Shown one piece after another: positions 45,301 to 53,018 of a DNA stretch of 64,000 nt. This DNA comes from Pseudomonas sp. WS 5079 (GTDB taxonomy: Bacteria; Pseudomonadota; Gammaproteobacteria; Pseudomonadales; Pseudomonadaceae), in assembly GCF_012985465.1 (NCBI RefSeq), contig NZ_JAAQWN010000001.1, positions 62,001 to 126,000 on the forward strand, given 5' to 3'. The notes under the pieces are model-generated. The model was not told where the DNA came from. It saw nothing but the letters and a program-made list of their open reading frames with translations, and did no database searches. The position numbers were made by a program, and so were the translations under genes. The stretch's first letter is position 1. Each line of letters begins with the position of its first letter.

Positions 45301-45883
45301 TGTGTACACCGGGCGCAACCTGACCCGCGACGAAGAGGCAGAACTGCGCAAGTATTCACGCTCGATCATCATCAAGGGCGCCCGTTCGCCGGAACGGTTG
45401 CTGGATGAAGTGACACTCTTTCTGCACAAAGTCGAATCCCAGCTGTCCCAGGAACGACAGAAGATGCTCAAGACCGCCCGCAGCCGCGACAAGGTCTTCG
45501 AGGGGCGCAAGGTGCTGCTGGTGGATGATGATGTGCGCAATATCTTCGCCCTCACCAGCGCCCTGGAGCACAAGGGCGCGATTGTGGTCATTGGCCGCAA
45601 CGGCCGTGAGGCGATCGAGAGGCTCAATGAGGTCGAGGATATCGACCTGGTGTTGATGGACGTGATGATGCCGGAGATGGACGGCTACGAGGCCACCGCC
45701 TTGATCCGCCAGGACCCGCGCTGGCGCAAGTTGCCGATCATCGCAGTGACGGCCAAGGCCATGAAGGACGATCAGGAGCGCTGCCTCGCGGCGGGCTCCA
45801 ACGACTACCTGGCCAAGCCAATTGACCTGGACCGGCTGTTTTCGCTGATCCGGGTGTGGTTGCCCAAGATGGAACGCATTTAA
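42383..45883 (+). CDS. CHASE3-GAF hybrid histidine kinase with three receivers
   Basis: An 1166-residue inner-membrane sensor. The ATG at 42383 has AAGG eight bases upstream. Order: span 1 (about 20-42), periplasmic CHASE3 domain (about 45-178, with TVDQETGMRGFLITGDEHFLDPY), span 2 (about 180-203), GAF domain (about 240-390), a long Gln/Glu coiled coil (about 392-490), HisKA with His at about 503 in MSHELRTPLN, HATPase (about 605-720, NLLSNAVKF, GTGLGLSI), then receivers at about 773-887, 894-1014 and 1040-1162 (phospho-Asp in LLDMRLPD, IIDLKLPD and LMDVMMPEMDG). The middle receiver has an atypical C-terminal lysine region (IIKGARSPE). It heads a unit with CheR, CheB and a REC-kinase, and so probably controls a phosphorelay rather than flagella. 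Confidence 0.95.
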   Translation: MTPASSVDENSFRKLLSRNVALPLGVGVLSAVFFVCLITYLLSVIQWVEHTDRVINNLNETAKLTVDQETGMRGFLITGDEHFLDPYEVAKPRIISDLRNLQALVADNPQQVDRLKRLESLQLEWNNYAQTMIDLQRQNGDYRGAVKAGRGKRLTDEIRKEYDAAVAMEQQFRIDRNEDVTRTTVLSVTFYLLFVLGLSGFLAYVGRKNLMVLSDSYSANLASQMKIAKRLEQQAWLRNGQTELAEQVLGQLTLNLLGRNILQFCAQYMGSVVAALYVREEHGGLKRVAAYGFSREQEQQEQAIHRDEGIVGQAAQQHRLIRLDDVPVDYFKVSSGLGDGAPRSVLVVPTSDDDRVNGVIELGFLRPLDDRDVELLELIAGNIGTSIEAARYRQRLQEVLAETQQLNEELQVQQEELKTANEELEEQSRILKESQAHLETQQAELEQTNEQLAEQTQILADQRDAMDRKNVELNRVQVELEDRADELQRSSKYKSEFLANMSHELRTPLNSSLILAKLLAENSEENLSAEQVKFAESIYSAGNDLLNLINDILDIAKVEAGKLDMRPENTSVARLVEGLRGMFEPLARDRKLGFQVEVQAGAPLMLFTDRQRLEQILKNLLSNAVKFTEKGQVSLTISRQPGEGIAFTVRDSGIGIAPDQQQSIFEAFRQADGTTNRRYGGTGLGLSISRDLATLLGGYINVTSEPGQGSIFTLVLPEQYVERDEDAPLIEQPRAMVAAPAPVAPVRVSPLPVADEALIPRFADDREQAPFVTRCILVVEDEPNFARILFDLAHELGYHCLVAHGADEGYSLAEQYLPDAILLDMRLPDHSGLTVLQRLKEHAETRHIPVHVISVEDRVEAAMHMGAIGYAVKPTTREELKDVFARLEAKLTQKVKRILLVEDDDLQRDSIARLIGDDDIEITAVGFAQEALDLLRSTVYDCMIIDLKLPDMLGNELLKRMATEDICSFPPVIVYTGRNLTRDEEAELRKYSRSIIIKGARSPERLLDEVTLFLHKVESQLSQERQKMLKTARSRDKVFEGRKVLLVDDDVRNIFALTSALEHKGAIVVIGRNGREAIERLNEVEDIDLVLMDVMMPEMDGYEATALIRQDPRWRKLPIIAVTAKAMKDDQERCLAAGSNDYLAKPIDLDRLFSLIRVWLPKMERI

Positions 45884-45898
45884 GTGGAAATACACTAA

Positions 45899-46714
45899 GT
45901 GGATCGAAGTACTGATATTGAACTGCGCTTGCTGATCGAGGCGATTTACCTCAAGTACAGCTATGACTTTCGCGACTATTCCGGGGCTTCGGTCAAGCGC
46001 CGTGTGGCCCACGCCTTGCGCCAGTTCGACTGCAAGACCATCTCGGCCTTGCAGGAGCGGGTGCTACACGATCCCACGGCGTTCATGCAGTTGCTGCAGT
46101 TCCTGACCATCCCGGTCAGCGAGATGTTTCGCGACCCGTCGCACTTTTTGGCGATTCGCCAGGAAGTGGTGCCGCTGCTCAAGACCTACCCGTCGATCAA
46201 GATCTGGATCGCCGGCTGCAGCACCGGGGAGGAGGTGTATTCGATGGCCATCCTGCTGCGCGAGGAAGGCTTGCTGGAACGCACTATCATTTACGCCACC
46301 GATATCAACCCCACTTCGCTGGAGAAGGCCAAGCAGGGGATCTTTTCCCTGGAAAACGTGCGTGCCTACACCCACAACTACCAGCAGGCCGGAGGGCAGC
46401 GTTCGTTTGCCGACTACTACACGGCAGCCTACGATTACGCGATCTTCGACAAGACCCTGCGTGAGAACGTAACGTTCGCCGACCACAGCCTGGCGACCGA
46501 TAGCGTATTTTCGGAAACTCAATTGATTTCATGTCGTAACGTGCTGATTTATTTCAATAAAAAATTGCAGGATCGGGCGTTTGGGTTGTTTCATGAGTCG
46601 CTGTGTCATCGCGGCTTCCTGGTGCTGGGCAGTAAGGAAACCCTGGATTTCTCCGCCTACAGCAAGCAATTCGAACCCCTGGTCAAGCAAGAACGGATCT
46701 ACCGCAAATCATGA
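45899..46714 (+). CDS. CheR-type protein methyltransferase
   Basis: A 271-residue CheR. The start is GTG, 15 bp after the kinase stop, with GGA upstream. The N-terminal helical domain (AIYLKYSYDFRDYSGASVKRRVAHALRQF) precedes the SAM-binding domain with IWIAGCSTGEEVYSMAILL (about 101-119) and ATDINPTSLEKAKQGIFS; the loop LISCRNVLIYFNKKLQ (about 205-220) is conserved. It methylates glutamates on a receptor or other target with S-adenosylmethionine. No methyl-accepting receptor or CheA is in the window, so the target is open; the hybrid kinase coiled coil, which is rich in Gln and Glu, is one possible target. Confidence 0.93.
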   Translation: MDRSTDIELRLLIEAIYLKYSYDFRDYSGASVKRRVAHALRQFDCKTISALQERVLHDPTAFMQLLQFLTIPVSEMFRDPSHFLAIRQEVVPLLKTYPSIKIWIAGCSTGEEVYSMAILLREEGLLERTIIYATDINPTSLEKAKQGIFSLENVRAYTHNYQQAGGQRSFADYYTAAYDYAIFDKTLRENVTFADHSLATDSVFSETQLISCRNVLIYFNKKLQDRAFGLFHESLCHRGFLVLGSKETLDFSAYSKQFEPLVKQERIYRKS

Positions 46715-47316
46715 ACCAAGCAACTGCCAGCCCGGCCCGTGTGTCGGGTGTCCAAGCCATTGTCGTTGGCGCATCCGCCGGTGGGGTCGAGGCGTTGCTG
46801 AGTATTTTCGGGGCCTTGGCGCCTGGGTTCGACCTGCCGATCATTGCCGTGCTGCACCTGCCGGATGAGCGGCGCAGCCAGTTGGCCGAGGTGTTTGACC
46901 GGCGCGTGGCAATGCATGTGGTGGAGGCGCGGGACAAGGAGATGATCCAGCCCGGCACCCTGTATTTTGCCGGCCCCGGCTACCACCTGTCGGTGGAGCA
47001 GGACCGCAGCCTGTCCTTGAGCCAGGAAGAGCGCGTGCATCACTCACGCCCGGCCATTGACTATCTGTTCGAGTCGGCCGCCGATGCCTATGGCCCGCAT
47101 CTGCTGGCGATCCTTTTGACCGGCGCCAACCAGGACGGCGCGCGTGGCCTGGCCCACGTCAAGCTGCGTGGCGGCACCACCGTGGTCCAGGACCCTGCCG
47201 AGGCCCGGGTGGCGGTGATGCCCAAGGCGGCGTTGGCGCTGCATGCACCTGACCAAATTCTTACCTTGAGCCGGATTGGCGCTTTGCTGGCTTCCCTGGA
47301 ATCTTCCCCATGTTAA
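46711..47316 (+). CDS. CheB-type methylesterase without receiver domain
   Basis: A 201-residue protein that is only the CheB catalytic domain. The triad is visible: Ser22 in VVGASAGGVEALL, His48 in VLHLPDERRS, and Asp in TGANQDGARGL (about 144). It lacks the N-terminal receiver found in chemotaxis CheB, so its activity is not switched by direct phosphorylation, unless by partner RRs in the same cluster. It overlaps cheR by 4 bp and the next kinase by 7 bp. It should remove the methyl groups placed by the adjacent CheR. Confidence 0.93.
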   Translation: MNQATASPARVSGVQAIVVGASAGGVEALLSIFGALAPGFDLPIIAVLHLPDERRSQLAEVFDRRVAMHVVEARDKEMIQPGTLYFAGPGYHLSVEQDRSLSLSQEERVHHSRPAIDYLFESAADAYGPHLLAILLTGANQDGARGLAHVKLRGGTTVVQDPAEARVAVMPKAALALHAPDQILTLSRIGALLASLESSPC

Positions 47317-48503
47317 GTACTATCCAGGCCAAACTGCTGATCGTCGACGATCTGCCGGAAAACCTGCTGGCCCTTGAGGCACTGATCAAGCGCGAGGACC
47401 GCCAGGTCTACAAGGCATTGAGCGCGGACGAAGCCTTGTCGCTGCTGCTCGAGCATGAGTTCGCCATGGCTATTCTCGACGTGCAGATGCCCGGCATGAA
47501 CGGCTTCGAACTGGCCGAGATGATGCGTGGTACCGAAAAGACCAAGAACATTCCCATCGTGTTTGTGAGTGCCGCCGGTCGTGAGCTCAATTACGCCTTC
47601 AAGGGCTACGAGAGTGGCGCGGTGGATTTCCTGCACAAGCCCCTGGACATCCACGCGGTCAAGAGCAAGGTCAATGTATTCGTCGACCTGCACCGCCAGA
47701 GCAAGGCCATGAAGCAGCAGGTCGAAGCCCTGGAGCAAAGCCGGCGCGAGCAGGAGTTGTTGCTCAACCGCCTGCAGGCGACCCAGGCCGAGCTGGAGCA
47801 GGCGGTGCGCATGCGCGATGACTTCATGTCCATCGTCGCCCATGAGGTGCGTACGCCCCTCAACGGCCTGATCCTGGAGACCCAGTTGCGCAAGATGCAC
47901 CTGGCTCGGGACAACGCCGCTGCCTTTACCCTGGACAAGATGCACGCCATGGTCGATCGCGATGAACGGCAGATCCAGAGCCTGATCCGCTTGATCGAAG
48001 ACATGCTCGATGTGTCGCGGATCCGCACCGGCAAGCTGTCGATCCGCCCGGGGCAGTTCGACCTGGCGCAGTTGGTGCGTAACCTGCTGGAGAACTTTGC
48101 CCCGCAAGTGGCGGCGGCCGAGTCGTCGGTGCAACTGGATGCGCCGCAGCCGGTGGAGGGCAAGTGGGATGAGTTTCGCATCGAGCAGGTGGTGTCCAAC
48201 CTGTTGACCAACGCCCTGCGCTACGGCGCCAAGAGCCCGGTGGCGGTACGGGTGTATGCCGAACATGGCGAGGCCAGGGTGGAAGTCCGGGACCGCGGGA
48301 TCGGTATCAGCGAAGACAACCAGAAGCGGATTTTCCAGCAGTTCGAGCGCGTATCGGCCAACCATGCGGTGGCCGGGCTTGGCCTTGGGCTGTTTATCTC
48401 CGAACAGATCGTTGCGGCCCACGGCGGCACGATTGAAGTCGAGAGCCAGATAGGAGAGGGCGCATTGTTCCGTGTGTGCCTGCCCCTGGGGGCCGGGGCG
48501 TGA
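47310..48503 (+). CDS. REC-HisKA-HATPase sensor kinase
   Basis: A 397-residue cytoplasmic protein with a receiver first (about 5-120; phospho-Asp in MAILDVQMPGMNG, Lys in LHKPLDI), then a coiled-coil linker, HisKA (His in IVAHEVRTPLNG, about 179) and HATPase (about 275-395, NLLTNALRYG, DRGIGIS, GLGLGLFIS). It probably takes phosphate from the hybrid kinase upstream on its receiver and signals on. It overlaps cheB by 7 bp and is followed by a single-domain response regulator after 78 bp. Confidence 0.94.
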   Translation: MLSTIQAKLLIVDDLPENLLALEALIKREDRQVYKALSADEALSLLLEHEFAMAILDVQMPGMNGFELAEMMRGTEKTKNIPIVFVSAAGRELNYAFKGYESGAVDFLHKPLDIHAVKSKVNVFVDLHRQSKAMKQQVEALEQSRREQELLLNRLQATQAELEQAVRMRDDFMSIVAHEVRTPLNGLILETQLRKMHLARDNAAAFTLDKMHAMVDRDERQIQSLIRLIEDMLDVSRIRTGKLSIRPGQFDLAQLVRNLLENFAPQVAAAESSVQLDAPQPVEGKWDEFRIEQVVSNLLTNALRYGAKSPVAVRVYAEHGEARVEVRDRGIGISEDNQKRIFQQFERVSANHAVAGLGLGLFISEQIVAAHGGTIEVESQIGEGALFRVCLPLGAGA

Positions 48504-48581
48504 AATCAATCGTCACCCCGACGCAACCTCTGCGTGACCCTATGGTCGTATCAGCAGCAATTGACCGGACAAAGGCTTCCC

Positions 48582-48959
48582 ATGAGTGAAGATGCGCAAG
48601 ATGTTGTACTGATCGTCGAGGATGACGAGTCGATCATGTTCGTGCTGGGCGAGTACCTCGCGGGCCTTGGGTACCGGGTTCTCAAGGCCATCGACGGCGA
48701 GCAGGCTTTCGAAATCCTCGCTTCCAAGCCGCACCTGGACCTGATGGTGACTGACTATCGACTGCCTGGCGGGATTTCCGGGGTGCAGATCGCTGAGCCT
48801 GCGATCAAGCTGCGGCCGGAATTGAAGGTGATCTTTATCAGCGGTTATCCGCAGGAGATCCTCGACTGCAACAGCCCGATCACCCGTAACGCGCCGATCC
48901 TGGCCAAGCCGTTTGATCTGGATACGCTGCATGAGCATATCCAGCGGCTGCTGGCCTGA
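48582..48959 (+). CDS. Single-domain response regulator
   Basis: A 125-residue receiver. The ATG at 48582 is preceded by AAAGG. Acidic pocket EDDE (about 14-17), phospho-Asp in LMVTDYRLPGG (about 60), Lys in LAKPFD (about 108). It has no output domain. It is the last gene of the plus-strand signalling unit and converges on the broken kinase gene, with a hairpin between. Confidence 0.92.
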   Translation: MSEDAQDVVLIVEDDESIMFVLGEYLAGLGYRVLKAIDGEQAFEILASKPHLDLMVTDYRLPGGISGVQIAEPAIKLRPELKVIFISGYPQEILDCNSPITRNAPILAKPFDLDTLHEHIQRLLA

Positions 48960-48998
48960 GGCTTCAGGCGCGTGCTGGCAGGCCCTGACCGTGCAGCG

Positions 48999-49031
48999 AT
49001 GCGGGAGCGTTTTTTGCAAATGCCCCCGCAT
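48999..49031. terminator. Hairpin between convergent signalling genes
   Basis: ATGCGGGAGC (48999-49008) pairs with GCCCCCGCAT (49022-49031) with one mismatch; the loop holds GTTTTTTGCAAAT. There is no clean U-run after the stem on either strand, so the assignment as a terminator is weak, but its position between the response regulator stop (48959) and the kinase stop (49033) fits. Confidence 0.35.
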
Positions 49032-49032
49032 G

Positions 49033-50243
49033 TCAGGCCTGAATCATCTCCCGCACCTTCGCCGTCAACAGGTCGAAGGTAAAGGGCTTGGTGATCAACT
49101 GCATGCCCGGGTCCAGGAACCCGCCGCGCACCGCCGCGTGCTCGGCATAGCCGGTAATGAACAACACCCTCAGGTCCGGACGGATCTGCCGGCCGATCTC
49201 CGCCAATTGGCGGCCGTTCATGCCCGGCAAGCCCACATCGCTGATCATCAGGTCAATGCGCTGACTGGATTCGATAATCGGTAGCGCACTGTCGGCATCT
49301 CCCGCCTCGACAAAGGCATAGCCCAGCTCACTCAGTACCTGGCTCACCAACACCCGTACCGCCGGGTCATCCTCGACAATCAGCACACACTCGCCGGCGT
49401 TGGCAAACGGCAGCAAGGCCGGGTCCTGCGGGGCATCGGCAGTGACTTCACCGACAAACCTGGGCAGGAACAGGCTCACCGTGGTGCCTTTGCCGACCTC
49501 ACTGTGGATGATCACATGGCCACGGGACTGGCGGGCGAAGCCGTAGATCATCGACAGGCCCAGGCCGGTGCCTTGGCCGATGGGTTTGGTGGTGAAGAAC
49601 GGGTCGAAGGCGCGGCTGATCACGTTTTCCGGCATGCCGCAGCCGGTGTCGCTGACGTTCAGCTCCACGTAGTCGCCCGGGGTCAGGGTGCCGTAGGCGG
49701 CGGTGAACACGTTATCGAGGTGGCGATTGCGCGTTTCGACCACCAGTCGACCGCCGTCAGGCATGGCGTCGCGGGCATTGAGCGCCAGGTTGAGCAGGGC
49801 GCTTTCCAGCTGGTTGGGGTCGGCTTCGGCGGTCCACAGCTGCCCGCTCAATTGCATCTCCAGCACGATGCTTTCGTTGAGGCTGCGTTGCAGCAATTCG
49901 CCCATGGACGTCACCAACTGGTTGATCTCCACCGGCTTGGAGTCCAGCGACTGGCGGCGGGAAAACGCCAGCAGGCGGTGGGTCAGGCCGGCGGCGCGGT
50001 TGGCCGAGGTCACGCCCAGGTCGATCAGGCTGTCGAGGTCGTCCAGGCGGCCCCGTGCAAGGCTTCGGCGGCGATGATCAGCAGGCCCGCGCCCTGTTCC
50101 AGTTCGTCGCAGAGCATGGGCAGGTTGGGGGCGGCGATACCGCTGAAACCTGCCTCGTTGAGCATCATCAGCGCCAGCGAGCTGTCCCGTCCCAAGGGCG
50201 CGAGAATGATCGCGCGCTCGGAAACGGCCGGCAGGCTACTCAC
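49033..50243 (-). pseudogene. Hybrid histidine kinase-receiver gene with internal frameshifting deletion
   Basis: The N-terminal fragment begins at GTG 50243 (overlapping the KaiC-like stop as GTGA) and reads SSLPAVSERAIILAPLGRDS through LLIIAAEALHG before it stops at 50025 after an out-of-frame tail. A second frame, open from 50013 or slightly upstream to 49033, resumes inside the dimerisation helix (DDLDSLIDLGVTSANRAAGLTHRLLAFSRRQ), then has an HATPase domain ([30 protein letters not shown]) and a receiver (LMISDVGLPGMNG). The H-box with the phosphoacceptor histidine and any middle sensory domain are missing. Intact relatives known to me are about twice as long. The gene has therefore lost an internal segment, with the join at about 50030-50070; the C-terminal piece might still be translated alone. 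Confidence 0.8.
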
Positions 50244-51742
50244 AAGCTCTCATCCTTGAGCAGCGGCTTGCCGGCACCCATGTAGGTGGGCACTCCGCGC
50301 AGCACGCCCTGGAAGGCTTCGAGGGGTTCGCCGATGGTCATGCCACGGCTGGCGATGCGGTATTCGCGGATGGTCGATTCATGGCTGCCGGTGCGTTTCT
50401 TGATGATGGAAATTGCCCGTCGTACCTTGCCCAGTGCTTCGAAGTAGCGCAACAGGATCACCGTGTCTGCCAGGTAGGTGATATCCACCGGCGCTTGCAT
50501 GTCGCCGACCAGGCCGTGCTGGGCCACGGTCATGAAGGTCGCTGCGCCACGGCGGTTGAGGTACAGCAACAGCTCGTGCATGTGCAGCACCAGGGCGTTT
50601 TCCTCAGGCATCGCTGCCTGGTAACCGTTGATGCTGTCGATGACCACGGTCTTGATCTGGCGCTCATCCACGCAACGCCGCACCCGGTGGGAAAACTCGC
50701 CGGGCGACAGCTCGGCGGCATCCACCTGCTCGATCAGCAGGTTGCCGGTGGCTTGCAGGGCGGCCAGGTCAATGCCCATGTTTTTCATGCGGTCGAACAG
50801 CAGGCCCAGCTCTTCATCGAAGATAAACAGCGCGGCCTTTTCGCCACGGGCCACTGCTGCGGCAGCGAAGATCATCGAGATCAAGGATTTGCCGGTACCG
50901 GCAGGGCCGAGGATCAGGGTGCTGGAGCCGGTCTCGATCCCGCCGCCGAGCAGCGCATCCATCTCGCGAATGCCGCTGGTCAGGGTCTGACGGCTGTAAC
51001 CGCTGCGGTGCTCGGCCGCCACCAGGCGGGGGAACACATGCACGCCATCTTCCATAATGGTGAAGTCGTGAAAGCCCCCCCGGTACTTCTGGCCACGGTA
51101 CTTCACCACCCGTACCCGGCGTCGTTCCGCGCCGTAGTTGGGGGTCAGTTCTTCCAGGCGGATCACTCCGTGGGCCACGCTGTGTACGGTTTTATCCAGG
51201 GATTCGGTGGTCAGGTCGTCCAGCAGCAGCACGGTCGCTTCGTAGCGCACAAAGTAGTGCTTGATCGCCAGGATCTGCCTTCGATAGCGCAACGAGCTTT
51301 GGGCCAGCAGGCGGATTTCCGAGAGGCTGTCGATCACCACGCGGGTGGGCTTGACCCGTTCTACCACCTCGAAGATCTGCCGGGTGGCCTCGCCCAGCTC
51401 GAGGTCGGAGGAGTACAGCAGGCTTTGCTGATGCTCGGCATTGAGCAGGCTTTCAGGTGGGGTCAGTTCAAAGATATGGATGTGCTCATCCAGGTCCCAG
51501 CCGTGGGACTTGGCGCCCTGGCGCAGCTCGCGCTCGGTTTCCGACAGGGTGATATACAGCGATCGTTCCCCGGCCTTGGCGCCGGCCTGGAGAAACTGCA
51601 GGGCCACGGTGGTCTTGCCGGTGCCGGGCTCACCTTCGAGCAGGAACAGATGGCTACGCGATAGCCCCCCGGCAAGAATGTCATCAAGACCTTCGATGCC
51701 GGTGGCCGCCTTTGCTGTGAACAGCTCTTTGGATGTAGACAA
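50240..51742 (-). CDS. KaiC-like double RecA-domain ATPase
   Basis: A 500-residue protein with two KaiC domains: the first with Walker A GEPGTGKTT (about 37-45) and TRVVIDSLSEIRLL as Walker B, the second with GPAGTGKSL (about 279-287) and TVVIDSINGYQAAMP. The catalytic acidic pair is kept in the second domain (FIFDEEL) but the first has LSETE. I use the TTG at 51742, which has GAGGG six bases upstream; TTG 51787 and GTG 51757 are alternatives and no ATG precedes the first domain. No kaiA or kaiB is present. KaiC homologues outside cyanobacteria are linked to stress responses and signalling; here it is coupled to the broken kinase (GTGA overlap). Confidence 0.93.
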   Translation of the reverse strand: MSTSKELFTAKAATGIEGLDDILAGGLSRSHLFLLEGEPGTGKTTVALQFLQAGAKAGERSLYITLSETERELRQGAKSHGWDLDEHIHIFELTPPESLLNAEHQQSLLYSSDLELGEATRQIFEVVERVKPTRVVIDSLSEIRLLAQSSLRYRRQILAIKHYFVRYEATVLLLDDLTTESLDKTVHSVAHGVIRLEELTPNYGAERRRVRVVKYRGQKYRGGFHDFTIMEDGVHVFPRLVAAEHRSGYSRQTLTSGIREMDALLGGGIETGSSTLILGPAGTGKSLISMIFAAAAVARGEKAALFIFDEELGLLFDRMKNMGIDLAALQATGNLLIEQVDAAELSPGEFSHRVRRCVDERQIKTVVIDSINGYQAAMPEENALVLHMHELLLYLNRRGAATFMTVAQHGLVGDMQAPVDITYLADTVILLRYFEALGKVRRAISIIKKRTGSHESTIREYRIASRGMTIGEPLEAFQGVLRGVPTYMGAGKPLLKDESL

Positions 51743-51884
51743 GAAGTGCCCTCGGGTCACGTATAAGTTGAGGGGCGCGCCGGTCAAGGCGCGCCATATT
51801 CACTTGACCGTTGGGCTGTGGGGCGGTTCAACGTTTTCTTGTTTTTGTGCAAGGCAGTCCACAGATTTCAATGCCTGGCGCGCG

Positions 51885-52943
51885 TCACAGGCCTTGTTGC
51901 AGGGCCGGATCGTCCGGGTTTTGCTGCTCCAGCTGGGCCAACAGCACCTGCACGTTCTGCAACTGGCCGCTTTCTTTCCAATAGTTGATCAACAGCACCC
52001 GCGCCTTGCGGTTGGCCGGGTGGCGCTGGACGATTTCTTCCAACTGGCGCTGGGCGGCTTCCAGTTCCTCCTGGTCGTGCAGGGTGGTGGCCAGGTCGTA
52101 GCGGTAATCCTGGTTGTCGGGTTCCAGCTCCACCGCCTTGGACAGGCCCAGCAGCGCGTACTCGCGCTCGCCATGGTGCAGCAGCCACATGCCCAGGGCA
52201 TGTTGCAGGTAGGCTGACTCGGGGTGGGCTTGCAACTGGGTGGCGAGCACCTGGCGCGAGTCATCGACCTTGCCCTGTTTGTCCAGCAGCTCGATGCGCG
52301 CGACCACTGCCGGCAGGTTCTGCGGATCCAGGCGCAATGCCTGTTCCAGCGCATGTTGCGCCTCGGGCAGCAGGGCGCTGTGAATGTACAGGCGTGCCAG
52401 CTGGATCCAGCCTTCGGGGCTTTCAGGCTGGGCCTTGAGGTACTTCACATATTCATCCAGCACCAGTTGCAAGGGGCCGAAGTACAGGCCCAGGGTGTCG
52501 GGCGACAGGCCCAGCAGGGCATTGGCGGCGGCAAACCGTACGCTTTGTTCGTCATCATCGAGCAATGGGCCGAGCAACAGGGTGCGCTGGCCGCTGGGCA
52601 CCAGGCCGACGATGCTGGCGATGGCCGCCTGGCGCACCAGGGGGGATTCGTGGCTCAGGTCCTTGTCCGCCAGCTTCAAGGCCTGGGGGCTTGGGTAGTT
52701 GTGCAATTCGCCGTGCAGGGCGGCGCGGCGGATGTCGGAGAGGTCCGGCCGGCCCAGTTGCTGATACAACACGCGCGCGGCGCCAGGCTCGCCGTTATGT
52801 GCCTGTTTCAGGGCCTTGGAGTAACCGTGGGCAACAGCCGGCGGGACGGACACGCTGGGGGTGCGGGAGAAATACCAAAAGATCAGTGCGACAAACAACA
52901 GGGCGCTCAGGCCGATGATCGCGTAACGGCGTGACTTTGACAT
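51885..52943 (-). CDS. TPR protein, haem-less paralogue of the octahaem cytochrome tail
   Basis: A 352-residue protein with an N-terminal membrane anchor (YAIIGLSALLFVALIFWYF) and HEAT-like then TPR repeats in the periplasm. It aligns along its length with residues about 460-766 of the cytochrome at 21084-23384: LHNYPSPQALKLADKDLSHE against LPNYPSEQALKLATKDLGHP, matching ends (NPDDPAL against NPGDPAL) and similar repeat spacing. It has no CxxCH motif. It may be a partner or scaffold for the same redox system or a relic of a split fusion. It lies between the KaiC-like gene and the bestrophin gene, with no sign of co-transcription with redox genes. Confidence 0.88.
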   Translation of the reverse strand: MSKSRRYAIIGLSALLFVALIFWYFSRTPSVSVPPAVAHGYSKALKQAHNGEPGAARVLYQQLGRPDLSDIRRAALHGELHNYPSPQALKLADKDLSHESPLVRQAAIASIVGLVPSGQRTLLLGPLLDDDEQSVRFAAANALLGLSPDTLGLYFGPLQLVLDEYVKYLKAQPESPEGWIQLARLYIHSALLPEAQHALEQALRLDPQNLPAVVARIELLDKQGKVDDSRQVLATQLQAHPESAYLQHALGMWLLHHGEREYALLGLSKAVELEPDNQDYRYDLATTLHDQEELEAAQRQLEEIVQRHPANRKARVLLINYWKESGQLQNVQVLLAQLEQQNPDDPALQQGL

Positions 52944-53018
52944 GCAGGCGTCCGAAAGCTGGGCAGCTAGTGCAAAGTGGTCAGCTTCGGTCAGACACCG
53001 ACGAGTGTCAAACCTGTG

